64,000 nt of DNA from Cristatella mucedo (GCA_009760855.2 WPIO01000281.1:1-64000), one strand, 5' to 3'. Shown: positions 1 to 11,644, numbered from the stretch's first letter. Notes: generated from the letters alone by a model not told the origin. Made by a program: numbers and translations.

Positions 1-242
1 CCGATTGCTTCTCTTCATTCTTTGGGCAGAAGATAGACAAGTTAAGGGAATTCATTCCTGCGATGACAACATCCCAACTAGAATTGTAACAGCATAGAGA
101 GTCCCCCGGTTCTCTACCGGTGGATCTGTGCGATGCAGTGCTGCGGTACGGTTCAAACACAGGCGGCCACAAATGGGTGCCGAGGAATAGTTTATTGTGG
201 GCCTGTAAGTAGCGGTTACGCGCCGGCGCAAGCATGCAGCGC

Positions 243-370
243 GCACTGGACCGACGGAGTTAACTGTGCCAACTCCCGAAGCCCGACTATAATACCAACC
301 TACGCGTTTACGCGGCGTGTACCGGACCGACTGAGTTAACTGTGCGAACTCCCGAAGTCCGAGCATAACT
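243..370. repeat. Two-unit tandem repeat, 76-bp period
   Basis: A block beginning GGACCGAC at 248 and running through the common AACTCCCGAAG core recurs at 324 with only a few substitutions, so the period is 76 bp. Both units contain GAGTTAACTGTG. The function is unknown. It could be the edge of a satellite or part of a repeat that starts before the window. Confidence 0.75.
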
Positions 371-949
371 AACTACCTCATATGCGTGCGTCGCTACAGC
401 ACCCAAGATACGAGCAGCTAACTGAGTAGCCGGCAGAACACACCGGCAGTCGAAGTTGCACTCACTGTCCGTCGCCGTAGGTTCGCCTCTTCGTGCTCTT
501 GAAGCGTAGTCTCGCATCGACTACCGAAGCTTCAGCCCTGAGCTCTGTCATTCGTCCTTGCCGAGTATCTCTCTCAACCCGCCTTCACCCGAGCGTAGCT
601 GCTATTTTTGTCGACCCTAGCTCGGTATCGGTCATCGGCTCATTCGCATCTGCCTGTAATTTATTAGGATGGCTCCTCCGCCAGCTTGCCATCCTTTAGC
701 TCTTTGTCTATGGAAAGCACAGTAGTCGGACCACATCCTGACCGCTCTTTGTCTACCCAAGCTCGATTCTAGTCAAGGATCTCAAGCTGTCACCGACGCT
801 CCTGCTCCGCTCCCGGTTTAGCTAATGTGTCCCCCTACCCAATTCTTCTGGTTAGTCCGCCTCGCTACGGTTAACCCAGGTACCCTAGTCAGGCCCACTA
901 AGCGCAAGGGCTAATATCGCGGTTAGCCTGAGTTGCCCTGTTGCATACG
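371..949. other. Unassigned stretch
   Basis: I see no recognisable gene or repeat here. Open frames on both strands are short and have no domain signature. Confidence 0.5.
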
Positions 950-1325
950 CAGCAGTTCGGTTTTACCGTCACGGCTTTAAGCAGTTTCCGACATCCAGGA
1001 TCGACTGTTGGTAAGGCAAGCATTCAGTTTCCGGGTTGATGTAGCAAGGCAAGCATTCAGTTCTAGTCGATGCAGCAGGTTCCGATGGTTTTAAGGACAA
1101 ATACGTCTGAGTATCGGCAGCATTCAAGTAATATACTATTCCATCGGCCTTTCCCGATGCGGAGTATAAATGAAGATCAGCAAGAGACCATGTAACTCTG
1201 AGGAATCCTGACAGATGACCCATCTCGTGTGTGATACCTGACCTTCAATACGAGACACGGATTAAACGCGATCAGACGAGTACGACATCAACTACGCCAG
1301 TGCCTCGTCTGACAGACCAGTATTC
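950..1325 (-). mobile_element. LINE family B, degenerate reverse transcriptase fragment
   Basis: Read on the minus strand, this stretch matches the RT palm block of the family B element at 63170-63520. The shared pieces include the region after the catalytic aspartates (ADTQTYLSL in place of YADDTQLYLSF) and the block coding DIRFWMSENFLK. It contains a small internal duplication: AAGGCAAGCATTCAGTT occurs at about 1015 and again at about 1050. Stops, indels and loss of the YADD motif show that it is a dead fragment. Confidence 0.8.
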
Positions 1326-1747
1326 TAGGGATTACAAAGAAAGTAATTTTATAGCGTATTTATCTTAGGGGTTATGGCGTCCCTGTATATGTAAAAACTT
1401 AGAAATTCTGTGTAAAATATGCGCAAGCAGTACTACGATAGTACAAATTAGTAGCATTAGTGCCTTCACGTTTGGTAGCCTAATAACCCTTAATGCCTTC
1501 GGATTATATTTTTGCGCATGAGAATAAAAGACATTTATGTTTCGTATTTCCTCATCTCTTACCGTGGATTATCAGCCTGAATGAATCCAACAGTTAGATG
1601 GTAGAAGTGTGGTTGCTTAAGTAACCAGCACATACACTTATCAACGGGGATAAAATTATTAAGAATGATCCTATTCTTGAATTTATATCCAGTAATTTAA
1701 GTAAATACTTCATATGTTAGTTCTCGGTAAACCTGATGCAACAATGA
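1326..1747. other. Unassigned AT-rich stretch
   Basis: No coding or repeat signal that I can support. Confidence 0.4.
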
Positions 1748-2440
1748 CAAAGGGCCTACCAGCATGTGCGCGATCAGGCGACGGCAGCGCTGGTGCAAAA
1801 CTCGGCAGCTAGGCTGGTTCGTGGCGAGCGTCGCTGCTGCCGCATTACCCACTTTCTCGCCCGACCTTGCACCTGGCTACCAGTCATAGCAACGGATTGA
1901 CTTCAAGGCTTTGTCGCTCACTTCTTTAGGTCCCTTCTCCTATGGGCTCCGCAGCCTATCTCTCAGAGATACCACCTCCCATCGGCCAAGCATCGTATCA
2001 CCCGCTTTTCGAATCCAACAGTCTAGAATACCTGCACAAACCTCAAATCCTTTTGGAGACCGTGCATCTAGCCTCGCAGTGCTCCCACATGCCTGGAAAC
2101 TCCCTCCTGGCCTGCGTCAGGAACATCTGGACCTGGACATTTAAAAGGAAACTTAAAACCACACGTATTTAGACAGCATTTAGTGGGTCTCGTGATTCTG
2201 TCCTCGATGTGCTTATGTGCGTACACTGTGTCATGCTGCCACTCAACCACATTTGCATGCTGACCCTGTGCATGTCATCTCTCACCATGTTATTCATTTT
2301 GTCTGTTTTTCAAGCATGATTTTACTTCTAATACCATTCATTGATGTATCTTAGCAGCAAATGTAAAGCGCCTTAGAAAGAGATTACGTTTCTCTGAGGG
2401 CGCTTTATCAAGTGCATTATTATTATGGATTAAATAATTT
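1748..2440 (+). mobile_element. LINE family A, 5'-truncated 3' end
   Basis: The start reads as the post-RT region (GLPACA then the degenerate form of HITPLLADLHWLPVKQRIDF). The 3' UTR follows, ending in the family tail: TGTAAAGCGCC, then AGAGATT, then CTCTGAGGGCGCTTTATCAAGTGCATTATTATTAT. Frameshifts and stops make it non-coding. The shared tail with TTA repeats defines family A, an L2/CR1-like non-LTR element. Confidence 0.9.
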
Positions 2441-2865
2441 TAATATAAAATAATCTACGGGCATGCATAAATCTCATAATTTGTAACGATATATTTCTCA
2501 ACTGAGACTGAATGATACTGTTAGGAAAGAGAATTTCATTTCAATAGCACATTAGCCAGTGCAAGAAACGGTTTGCTCCTGTCCACCGGTTGTAAATACA
2601 GGACGACCGGACTTCGTAGGGCGTGCGTGACTGAACGCAGAAAAGAGTTTCTTTTGTAGGCGGATCCCATAACTCTGAGTTATTGGTCCAATGTTCACTG
2701 ATCAGCGGATGGAGGCTACTCTTCCTACGTTGTTAGATAGATACAGATTAGAAGCGATGCTTAATTTAAAATTGCCATAACCTAACTTGGCCTAGTATGA
2801 CTACAAGACAAGCGGTCTCTCAAGACGGCAGGTACAGCACTTGTGTGTTTCTTCAAGCCCGTCGA
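2441..2865. other. Unassigned stretch
   Basis: Nothing recognisable on either strand. Confidence 0.4.
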
Positions 2866-3537
2866 TAAATACTGAATCCTAGCCGATTAAACAGCCTATT
2901 TTGTAGAGCGACAGAAGAACCCTTTTACGGCAATGAGCAGCACCGCTTGCAGTGAAGATAAAGGAAGTCAGTCGGATAATAATTTCCGAGCCTTAACTTC
3001 TGTTCTCGTACTTTGGGACAATACTGGGCCAAATATTTATTCTCGGTGTTCAGGCTAAATAGTAGGGGTCGGACTAAGTGCGAAAAAGTGGTCACCTTCA
3101 GTACCTCTGTTTCTGCATCATGCAGCTGCTGCAGCAAACCAGACTAAAGAAAATCTTTTATTTAACACGGTATATGCAAGGACTATTTACTTTTAGTTTA
3201 CCTAATAAATATGGTGAGCTGCAACGTTCGCTCAAATTTAATGTTGAAACTTTCAAGAGACCTATTCTGTACACTGATCGTATTTGGCCGAATAGTGAAA
3301 AAATCTATTTTGTACATCTAAAGCTATCACCTTATTATCTTTATTTTCTCCTTCCTGAGGAGAAAATTTATTTGTTTTACTTCCGCTTGCGGAATATGTG
3401 CCTCCGACCGACCTATAGGGTGCTAAGAAGTGTACGGTAATCGAACGAAAGCCCACCGCAGTGAATTGATCGTACGACCTCGGGACCGAGGTCGTGAAAG
3501 CAACCGCCTTACCTAGTATGCCATCACGGCTGCAATC
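2866..3537 (-). mobile_element. tRNA-derived SINE, split by ~480 bp of other sequence
   Basis: Bases 2866-2960 match the body of the SINE seen whole at 15332-15499 and 52290-52445; on the minus strand this is GCAAGCGGTG, then CTACAAAATAGGCTG, then TTAATCGGCTAGGATTCAG. Bases 3445-3537 match its tRNA-like head (TGGCATACTAGGTAAGGCGGTTGC). The two parts are in the correct order and orientation, so the simplest reading is one SINE interrupted by an insertion of about 480 bp (2961-3444). Two independent partial copies are also possible. Confidence 0.6.
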
Positions 3538-3831
3538 TCAAATGAGAAACAAGTCACTATGGTCAGCGGTGCTTCGCATTTTCATTGGGTAAATGAAACG
3601 CATCTGAAGGAACAGTTAGCCGAAATCCTATATAGGATTTACGTAGAAGGTTAAAGATTAAAGATTGAATAATGAACCACATGCAGAATGGTTACAGGTG
3701 GTAGGTACCCTATTATATCCCTCTGCTCGAGAGCGGCCTCGGCGACTCCTAGCGCGGCGAATAGGATATACGAGGACAGCTTCATAAATAGTCACGGCGA
3801 AAACAGCAGGCTGAGAAATCGGGTAATGATC

Positions 3832-4318
3832 CAGAGCAAAAATCACCAACGGTCTTTAAGCAGAGGAATGGAACAGCTAATTTATTGTCCGCTAGAAACC
3901 TAACAGCACGAGGAGGTTGAAACTGGTAGCAGTTTAGCTAGGTATGGAAGAGCCAAGGCCAAGGTAGGTCTTGTGGGTCAGTGTCAGAACTTTTCTGTGC
4001 AGGTCCTTAAACTGTGGCTACAGCAATTCTCTTGCGCAGCGACAACTACTCTCCTGCTGCCGACTATGGCTCATCCTCCTCAGAGGTCTTTAGTTGCTAC
4101 TTCCATGCTACTCACTACCTCAACTGGTCTCCCTGACTCTGCTATGCTTCCCACTTTCTCTCTCTGTTTCGTGAGATGAAGTCTGTTGGCAAACGAATGC
4201 GTTCCGAAAGCCACATAGGCTGTGAGTGTGCTTTAAAAATTCTTCTGCGTACCAACGTTATTTTTATAGCTTGGTGGTTACAGACGGAGATACATTAAAT
4301 TACATTACATTACATTAA
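3832..4318 (+). mobile_element. LINE family B copy with 5' inversion (twin priming)
   Basis: Bases 4003-4318 are the plus-oriented 3' end of family B, from the CTGTGG block to the terminal TACATTACATTACATTA. Bases 3832-4003 are the piece immediately upstream in the element, but in the opposite orientation; they match 62583-62757 of the minus-strand family B element directly. The two breakpoints correspond to the same element position (about 62585). Adjacent segments with the 5' one inverted are the known product of twin priming during LINE integration. Confidence 0.85.
4291..4318 (+). repeat. TACAT/TACATTA tail of LINE family B
   Basis: Short repeats of TACATTA close the insertion. The same tail appears as TAATG repeats at 10518-10535 and 62272-62287 on minus-strand copies, so it is the family's own 3' terminus. 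Confidence 0.85.
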
Positions 4319-5611
4319 GTGCGAATTATGATAGCTGTTAGCCATATTATATAGCAACCTATGGTTGATATGATTTGCAATACCTACAAATAGTCAATCA
4401 CAAACAGGGACTCTGAAGGAAAATGTGCAACGAGCCATCTCCTTCTTCCGCAGCATAGTTCTTCGTAACAAGCTTTGTTTTCAGCCTGCGATGGCTTAAT
4501 ATCGGCTGCCATGCGGAGCCTAAACAATTTTTATCAGCTGCTCGTAGGTTTTAAAACTCTAATAAATAATTATTTTAAAATTATCATACTAGTATCACCT
4601 TCTACACAATATATATAGATATAATTATGGTTCGTATAATAAATCAAGGGCCTTGACTAGACTGCTGGCTATACGGATTTTGCAATTGAAAACGCCGGCC
4701 CATTCCTGCTGTTGCGACTCGCCTAGCACGCGAGCCACTGCAATTAGCGAGATGACGTAGTCGAGGTCTGAGCCATAAAGAATGTCGTAATTCTTGCGTT
4801 AACGGCTTCCTCTCGGGAGTCAAAATTACACGGATCTAATATGTTCTGGGACAGGATCTTCCGACGGCAGCCGTTTGCTGCGGTTGTGTCATGCATTAGG
4901 TGGATCCACCAAATTCTCCCGATGTTGCCTCTGCTTTCCATCAATCGCTGTCGTGGACCACGCCTACCGCCTCCGTTCGTAGTGCCACCGACCACCCAGT
5001 CCCACCACTGTCGGCTGGCTACCCGCGGCGGCAACTTTCCGCGAGCATCCCTTACACTTCCAAAAATACCTGTGACACTAGGTTGGCAGGCCAGCCGACA
5101 TGAATCGTGCCGCTCCTGCGGGGAGCAGATGTTTCAGCTATTGGGCTACGCCGGTGCTGTGCTATGCAGGCGCAGGCCCCGGCCCGGAAGAGACAGTTGT
5201 CAATTAAGTGTGAAGGCTTAGTCGAAAGGCAACCTTCGCAGCATAAAGTTTTGGTCTTCGAAAAACAAGCTCATCTTATTTTCCGCCCAAATTTGAGTTT
5301 CAAATAGCACATATTAATAATAATTATGTATTTCGCTCATGCCTTGATTTTCCGCGTAAAATCAACATGCTTATACCGGCCACGGTGAGGTAATGGCCAG
5401 AGAGCTAAACCAGCCAAATAATGAGACATTGTTAACTATCATTCTTGGATTATGCGATTATGCGACTATTCATGATCGTGAGATTATGCGATGGTTTGTA
5501 GCTGAGGCCGTATACGGCGCACTGAGGTAGGGCGCAGTGAGAACTCGAGACGCGGAGGGGTATTTGCATTTGCCGTGACGTGAGCTCTAGGTCACATTGT
5601 CGTCGGTGGTC
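4319..5611. other. Unassigned; GC-rich block at about 4840-5220
   Basis: No recognised gene. Bases 4840-5220 are clearly more GC-rich than the flanks and hold overlapping open frames on both strands, including a Cys-containing frame near 5105-5190, but I see no domain or convincing splice sites. Composition alone could produce these frames. Confidence 0.35.
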
Positions 5612-5870
5612 GTATAGCATATCCTTCTGTAATTCCACAAAGTCATTAAGAATATGTGTGTGTTACGCAGGAGTTTTGTAGCCCACTCACAGCCTGGGTT
5701 TTCGGTGCGCATTCGGTAGCCAACAGATTTCTGTCTCACGCAACAAAGAGAATGTGGTAAGCATAGCAAAGTTCGGAGAGCAGTTGAGGTAGTGAGTAGC
5801 ATGGAAGTAGCAGCTCTGACTCAAGCTGAAAAGGATGAGCCTTAGTCCGCAGCAGAAGGAGTACGTCTGC
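5612..5870 (-). mobile_element. LINE family B, short 3' fragment
   Basis: The stretch matches the family B 3' region in minus orientation: TCCACAAAGTCAT, then GTTACGCAGGAG, then CATTCGGTAGCCAACAGA, then CAGTTGAGGTAGTGAGTAGCATGGAAGTAG. The terminal TAATG repeat is not preserved. Confidence 0.85.
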
Positions 5871-6486
5871 AATCGTCCGCTGCTGTTCAATAGGACTAGT
5901 CGGCTAAGTGTGGAAATGAAATTTATATGCCAAGATAAGAGTGCTGGTCAGCTGCCGCGTTACTTATACTGTCGGCATTGTTGCATTGTTGCATGCATAC
6001 AAGAAACCAGCCGCTACAAGGTTCATGCGTTGCTGGCAATCGTAGCGCGTCGCCGAGACTAGCACCGTTACGAGCAAGGTATTTGCGGCCTAGCCGTGAC
6101 CGGACGTAGAAGCCGGCGTAATGTAGCGCTTGCACGAAGCGATGGCTGTGCTGTGAGGACCTGACCTTCAAGCAAGTAGGGTTACTAGTGAAAACAGCTT
6201 GTGTCATACGCAGGCATACGCGACAGGGCGAGCGTCCATGGCGGAGGTAGTATCCGTCGTGGAAATAGCTCAGCACAAGTAGAGAAGATGGTACGAGAAA
6301 AGTGAGAGAGTGAGAGTAGATAGCTTGCGTACAGACTGACGCGCAGGCAGAAAGTCAGTCGGAGCAGGAGGGGGGGTGGTGGTGGTCACGCGACCACAGC
6401 TGAACCGTTGCGGTGAAATCCAGCTTAGCCAGTCAATAATGTCCAACTGCAGCGCCTAATGAAGCTGTAGTTTGACATCCTCTAAG
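5871..6486. other. Unassigned stretch
   Basis: No recognisable coding or repeat structure. Around 6300-6370 the sequence is purine-rich (GAGAGTGAGAG followed by GGAGGGGGGG). Confidence 0.4.
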
Positions 6487-6690
6487 CAGCAGGTACGCGA
6501 TACCACGGTAGAACGCAGGGGCGGGCTCAAAGACGCAGGCTCACACGCACGCAGCAGCGGGTCACTCACTAACTGCCTGCCATGCGTTCCGACCTAACTC
6601 AAGGGCCTTTGGCGCCCGTTACTTATATACCACTGCCATAAATGGCGATCGCCCATAAAACCAACGAAAGTGTCATAACTTCAAATAGTC
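6487..6690 (+). repeat. Left copy of ~200-bp direct repeat
   Basis: Shares ordered blocks with 8092-8285: GTACGCGATA, GCGGGCTCAAAGA, CAACCTAACTC or its variant, CGTTACTTA-ATACCACT, and GAAAGTGTCA. The two copies are about 1.6 kb apart in the same orientation and have diverged. They could be terminal repeats of an old element or a segmental duplication. Confidence 0.65.
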
Positions 6691-8091
6691 ACACTCGATC
6701 TCAAGATCAGATGGGGCATCAACGAAAACTAAGCATTACAACAGCACAATAAAATACATTCGTCCTTAACTGCCTTCAACTAGCACGATAGGTAACGGCC
6801 ACTGGAGGGGTCAAGTGAAAGCGTGGCTTTGTAACTTTGCACTATGTGGCACAATCTGTGCCGCATCGCCGAGACATACATCATTCCGCTGCACCGCCAG
6901 TCTCCAAGTGCGATACCAGTCCGCGCCACCACACGAGGCTTCACTTCACCTGCTCTACCGCCGGCCAGCCCGTGACTGAAAACAGTGTCGCCTCGCGGTG
7001 CCCGTGAGGCAGATGCCTGAGTCTCGCCCTGTACGATTGCCTCTATCAGCTCCGTCGGCTACACCTGCACCATTGGCTTCAGTCTCTCGGAGTACACCCA
7101 CGCTCCTCCTCGACGGTCGTCTCGCTCACGTCTTCTGCTTGCCCCTCGTGCGTCTCCGCCACCGGCAGTTCAGAACTGATCAAATCACTGTGCGCCACCA
7201 TCTGTTTCTTGCCACCGGCCTTTTGCATCCGACAGCTCGGCAAGCGTCTCGTGTGCCTTCTCGGCGAGCGTCTCGCCCGCCTCCTTAGCGGGCGTTTAAT
7301 GCACTCGCCAACTCGCTGGCGACCGGCGCTTCATTTCTCTAACAGTGCCTTCCCAGGCCGCTTCCACTTCTCTGGCAGACAGAGCCTCCTCTCGGATAGG
7401 ACAGAGCCTCTCTTTGACAGATTACGCCGTCTCTTGTCGGACGCTGCCGTCGCTCTGCCGGACGCTGTCGCCTGATGCCGGAAGCTGTCTCGCTATCGGC
7501 TGAGGCCAGCTTCCGACGTCGCTGTTTAGCTTGCGGGATGTCAGCAGACGTCGCTCGTGGACGCCGCATCTGCCTGTTTCAATGGCGTCTTTTCGGGCTC
7601 TGCCTATGTCGCTTGACTCACCATTGGCGACTCGCTGCTGCCTCTTTCGGTCGCTCTTGTTGGCCACCTCAGTCTGACCAGAGGTTACCAAATCCGAGGA
7701 AGCAGTTGCGACTTACTCTGGCCACCACCTCCAGCTGCTGCTGCCTTATCGCCACCTCTTTTCTGGCGCTCTGGTAAGCCTGGACCGCCAAAGCCTGTCT
7801 TCAGTTTCAGGGCTTCGAAAGCACCTTTACAAGTGCTTCGCGCAGCTGAGCGTAGTCCTCTTACCACGTTCAGGAAGGGTAAAAGCGAACGTTATAGCGC
7901 GGCATGCCAGGAACACAACTATGTAAATGTGCCAAAAATCTGGATCGACACCACTTTCTTTTAAGCTTCCATTCCGAGTCGAGTATCCAACTTACGAAGT
8001 CGTCCTCGAATTCGTAGTATTCCAACATCATTTCCCGGCGTGAGCTACTCGCCGCTTTGCCGAAATAGCTTGTAGTTTTTTATATTCTCTT
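6691..8091. other. GC-rich block between two direct repeats
   Basis: About 6960-7870 is GC-rich, with CTCG/CGTCTC words repeated many times. Open frames occur on both strands, with Arg/Ser/Pro-rich low-complexity translations and no domain I recognise. Lying between direct repeats, it could be the inside of a non-autonomous element, or a CpG-rich promoter or exon region. Confidence 0.35.
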
Positions 8092-8285
8092 GGGCGGCAA
8101 GTACGCGATAACACGCAGAACACCGAAGCGGGCTCAAAGATTATATTCTCACGAAAGTTACAGCGGGCCTATGGCAACTGCACGCCCGGCGTCATCAACC
8201 TAACTCCCACGCTTTGGCAATCGTTACTTACATACCACTTTAACAAATCACAAAAGGGCAATACGCCAAGAAAGTGTCAGGATGT
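8092..8285 (+). repeat. Right copy of ~200-bp direct repeat
   Basis: Partner of 6487-6690, with the shared blocks in the same order. No clear terminal dinucleotides or target-site duplication could be fixed by eye. Confidence 0.65.
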
Positions 8286-9485
8286 CAGCGGTACAAGGCC
8301 GTACTCAGCGATACAATCTCCGGGCGGAGTGGTGTGAGTCGTGGCTGGAGCGAAACACCATTGTGTGCGTGATCAGGGCCTGCAACGTAACATTCGTAAC
8401 TGCTATTATTATTCGGTGGCTGTTCTAGTAGCGGCATGACGAAGACACAGCGGCGCACAAGTGAGAGAAACGAGACTCTGCTTTATTACTTCCCACGAGC
8501 ACATGCACGAGAGAGCTATCAATCCCAGCAGACGACACGAAGTATAGCATGCATTAGCGGGCTGACGCTACGTTGCATCAATGGCTTAACTATTGGCCAC
8601 AAGTGACACGCGTACACGAGTATCATGGCGCGCTTCGCTAATTACAACAGCAGAAAGCCGCAGGCGCTCACTACGTCTGGCGATAGTGGCTCGGGTCCTG
8701 ATTGGTGTTTCTTAGTGTGCTTCGATGTGCCTTACACGAAGAACGCCTTGCACGAAGAACGCCCGCACAGAACCAACACCAACGGTTTATTCTTACTCAC
8801 AGAGCAGAGGGAGCACGAATTCACTCGCCCCTCTCCCACTGAACTTCCTCCTCGCCCACGGCTGTTTTTGCTCGTTTTGACTGTGTTTCCGCCTGTCCAA
8901 CCACACCACAGGCGGACCAAAGCTTTGCACTACCGGCGATGCTCCTGACAGTTGTTTACGAAAGGAGTGGTACAGGCCTGCATTCACTCAGACCACACTA
9001 AGTACGCTCCTACAGTATCTAACTTATTAATTTATTTCAATGAAAATGTATGGCACGGTATTTGCATTTTTTGTCAAGTTATCGGCGTTTCCCGTGTTCT
9101 TAATTACGGCAAAGAAACATACGGATTCAAGCTTTTTACGGAAATCTTTTAATACACTCTAGAATCAGTGAAATTCACTGCCCACGCAAAAAGCTTGTCA
9201 GAACCGTAGATTGTATCACTCGGCTTTGGTTGAGTCAAGCTGCCGTTGGGGGCAACTGTTCGTTTCTCCTATAATACGAGTCGTGTAATGGCTTGGTCTA
9301 ATGCCTCATCGCGGGTCCTCCTCAATCTGGTATATAGTCGGTATAATTCAGGAGCAGCGAATAATACTATATCGGCAAAGTCCAAATCGGGGCTATCTAG
9401 CGCGTCGCCGTTACGATAACCCACGAATAACTACGCAAAGCAAGGTCGAGGAGAGCAATGGGTTGTGGAGGCCGATTTGAGCATT
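8286..9485. other. Unassigned; one 107-codon plus frame at 8625-8948
   Basis: The only notable item is an open frame starting with ATG at 8625 and ending at 8948. Its C-terminal half is Pro/Leu-rich and shows no domain signature. I do not claim it as a gene. Confidence 0.3.
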
Positions 9486-10517
9486 GCGAGCCTATGGGAA
9501 GGAGGTGGTGCTGCAGGTCAAGGGGCAGTGGGGGCGGTTGACTCACACGTTGGTAATGCATAAGGTAGTGCCTCGAAAATTGCCTTATTCTAAAACCCCT
9601 GTACCTCTTGGTGAAATGGTGGGCCGCTTGAGAATTTTTCTACGAATCATGATTCACTGCCGCCCTTCGCCTTCCGAAACTCGCACCAGCAGCAGCAGCA
9701 GCAGCAGCTATGGGTGAGCTGCGGACGCTGTGGGATTCTCAGTGTTTCTAAGCTGTGATGCAGGTCCTTGCTGTCTGTGGCTTCAATAGGATCCGTGCAG
9801 CCGGTGGCCAAATTGAATGTCCTGGGTATGAGACCGTTTGGTGGCGATCAGGACAGGCTCGTAAGCAAGCAGGTGAGTTTTGAAGGCACTGGCTGCTGAA
9901 CGACGGCGCCAGCCGTGACCTCGGTGGCCGCGTAGCCAGGTAAATTAACGACTCGGAAAGGACGCAGGAGTTGAGAGCGACTGACTGGCTTTTTTTTCCT
10001 CAGCTTTTCTTTGGCGCAGCTATCGACCAGCCAGCCGCCGGTACGCAGAGCCGGCATCGTGGGTCGCTGGGAGCTGAGCATAGCAGCTCCCAGTGCGGAA
10101 TGCGCTTGCTCTTCACGATCTCGTCACCGAGGTCGTGGTTGAATCCTGCGATGGTCAATCCTCTAGTAGTGCAGAGACAGCCTTGAAGGCTCTCACCACC
10201 ACTGTTGCACAAAAAAGAGTTCTAAATCAGCTAGTGTTTTTATAAGCCCATGTCCCTCTGAGCGACCAGTTTCCTGTGCTCTGGAATCGTGATGTATCTT
10301 TCGATTTTGTGCTGGGCTTCTCTGGGCTCAGTGCATCGAACATGTCGGAAGGCTGAGAGCCGACTGTACAACCTCTGCGTGGCACGCAAGTTTCCCTTTC
10401 TGCTTTCTTGTAAGTGGTGGGTTGACTCATCCAGTTAGCTTCGTTGGCATGCGTTAGCAGCTGCCTTTGAGCCTGCTTTACTCGCGAACGTAGGCAGCAG
10501 CTACGTTCTGCAGTTCT
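9486..10517. other. Unassigned, with AGC microsatellite and a hairpin
   Basis: Overlapping short frames on both strands have no recognisable domain. A (CAG)n run occupies about 9687-9708. Confidence 0.35.
10067..10093. repeat. Perfect 10-bp inverted repeat with 7-base loop
   Basis: CTGGGAGCTG at 10067-10076 is the exact reverse complement of CAGCTCCCAG at 10084-10093, with a 7-base loop between. The pairing does not clearly extend outwards, so it is shorter than a typical microRNA precursor. Confidence 0.7.
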
Positions 10518-11000
10518 TGTCCTGTAATGTAATGTAATGTATCTCCGTCAGGTAAACTCCACAAAGTCATAAATGACCATGTGCGTTACGCAGGAGAGTT
10601 CTGGTATAGGCGCACATCCACAGCCTGCCGGCTTTTCGTGTACCGACCCTTCTCCGGTAGCCAACGAAAGACCCCTGTCGTCATGCAACGCAGAGGAGAG
10701 TGGGAAGCATAGCAGAGTCAGGAGAGCAGTCTGAGGCAGTGAGTTGGCATAGGGAGTAGCATGTTTCAGGACCGCTGAAAAAGCTGTGCCATGCCATGTC
10801 GGCAGATTGGAGAGCAGGATTGTCGTTGCGTGTAAAGAAAATTGTGGAAAGCGAGTTCCACAGTCTAGGACCTGCCAGAGCTAAAAGCTATCGGTCGCCC
10901 AAACTGTCTTTAAGCGGGAGGGAATGGGACAGCTAATTCTGGTCCACACGGACCTGAGGGCGCGAACAGGCTGAAAACTGATGCAGTAGTTCACCTCCCG
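10518..11000 (-). mobile_element. LINE family B, 5'-truncated copy
   Basis: Starts at the terminal TGTAATGTAATGTAATGTA repeat and continues through the conserved 3' blocks (CTCCACAAAGTCATA, GTTACGCAGGAG, GAACAGGCTGAAAACTGATGCAG). Similarity to the copy at 62273 onward stops near 11000. Confidence 0.9.
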
Positions 11001-11505
11001 GTTGATCGAAGCGCTCGTAGTGCTGTCAGAGAGTAAAGATTTTACTCTGCATCCATTGATCTAGTGCTGCTCCATTACCAAAGGGTTCAGGCTACAATTA
11101 AAGGTCAGATGAGATTCAACAGCCTAATTTATGTTGCAGCAGCAGAAGAGCATCAGAGGTAATCGATATCACTATCGCTGATTCACTGGGTGAGCTTCTC
11201 GGATTTAAAGGACTGAGGCAGTGGGCCACATTGTGAAGTAATTGCGTGACCCTGGCTGCGATCCTGCTAATACGCAGTTACAGCATTGGCCATAGCAGCG
11301 CTAGGCAGCAGTGGCATGTTGCTGCATTTGTTGTTTCAAGTTTCAGTCATTGCATGCTGCTGCTGTCGCTGCTGTGCCCAGTCCCTTTTTCATAGCCAAC
11401 GGGTGCTGATTGACATTAACAGTGTGCCGTGGCTTTGACGATGCTGACGCCTGTATTTAGTTGCTTCTGAAAAGGCCAGTTGAGAATTGCTGACCACTCT
11501 ACACC
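11001..11505. other. Stretch upstream of the DED leader exon
   Basis: No LINE similarity and no clear coding. If the ATG at 11506 is a real start, this would hold the promoter and 5' UTR. I see no convincing TATA box. Confidence 0.35.
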
Positions 11506-11569
11506 ATGACCCAGCCGACCAGAGCCTTAAGGGAACAGCAGCAGAAGCTTGGATCACCCACTATTGAAG
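11506..11569 (+). CDS. Candidate first coding exon of DED gene copy 1
   Basis: The ATG at 11506 sits in a good initiation context (ACC before, A after). Twenty-one codons follow, reading MTQPTRALREQQQKLGSPTI and then E. The exon ends at GAAG followed by GTGAGC, a consensus 5' splice site. One base of a codon is left over, so the intron is phase 1. The DED block downstream begins after a CAG at 11944, and its DED reading frame also needs a phase 1 entry, so the two join in frame. The short Gln-rich leader has no domain. No equivalent leader was found next to the other two DED copies. The link is inferred from splice phase and position only. Confidence 0.5.
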
Positions 11570-11644
11570 GTGAGCAAGCCCAGGGCATGTCAACACTGCA
11601 GGAGCTGGACCAATGTACGAAGTGCGAGCTTTGCCGCATAGCAT

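Noticed and set aside
6998-7867. Several overlapping 70-100-codon frames on both strands
   Set aside because: GC-rich composition removes stops in all frames. There is no domain, and no consistent codon or splice pattern.
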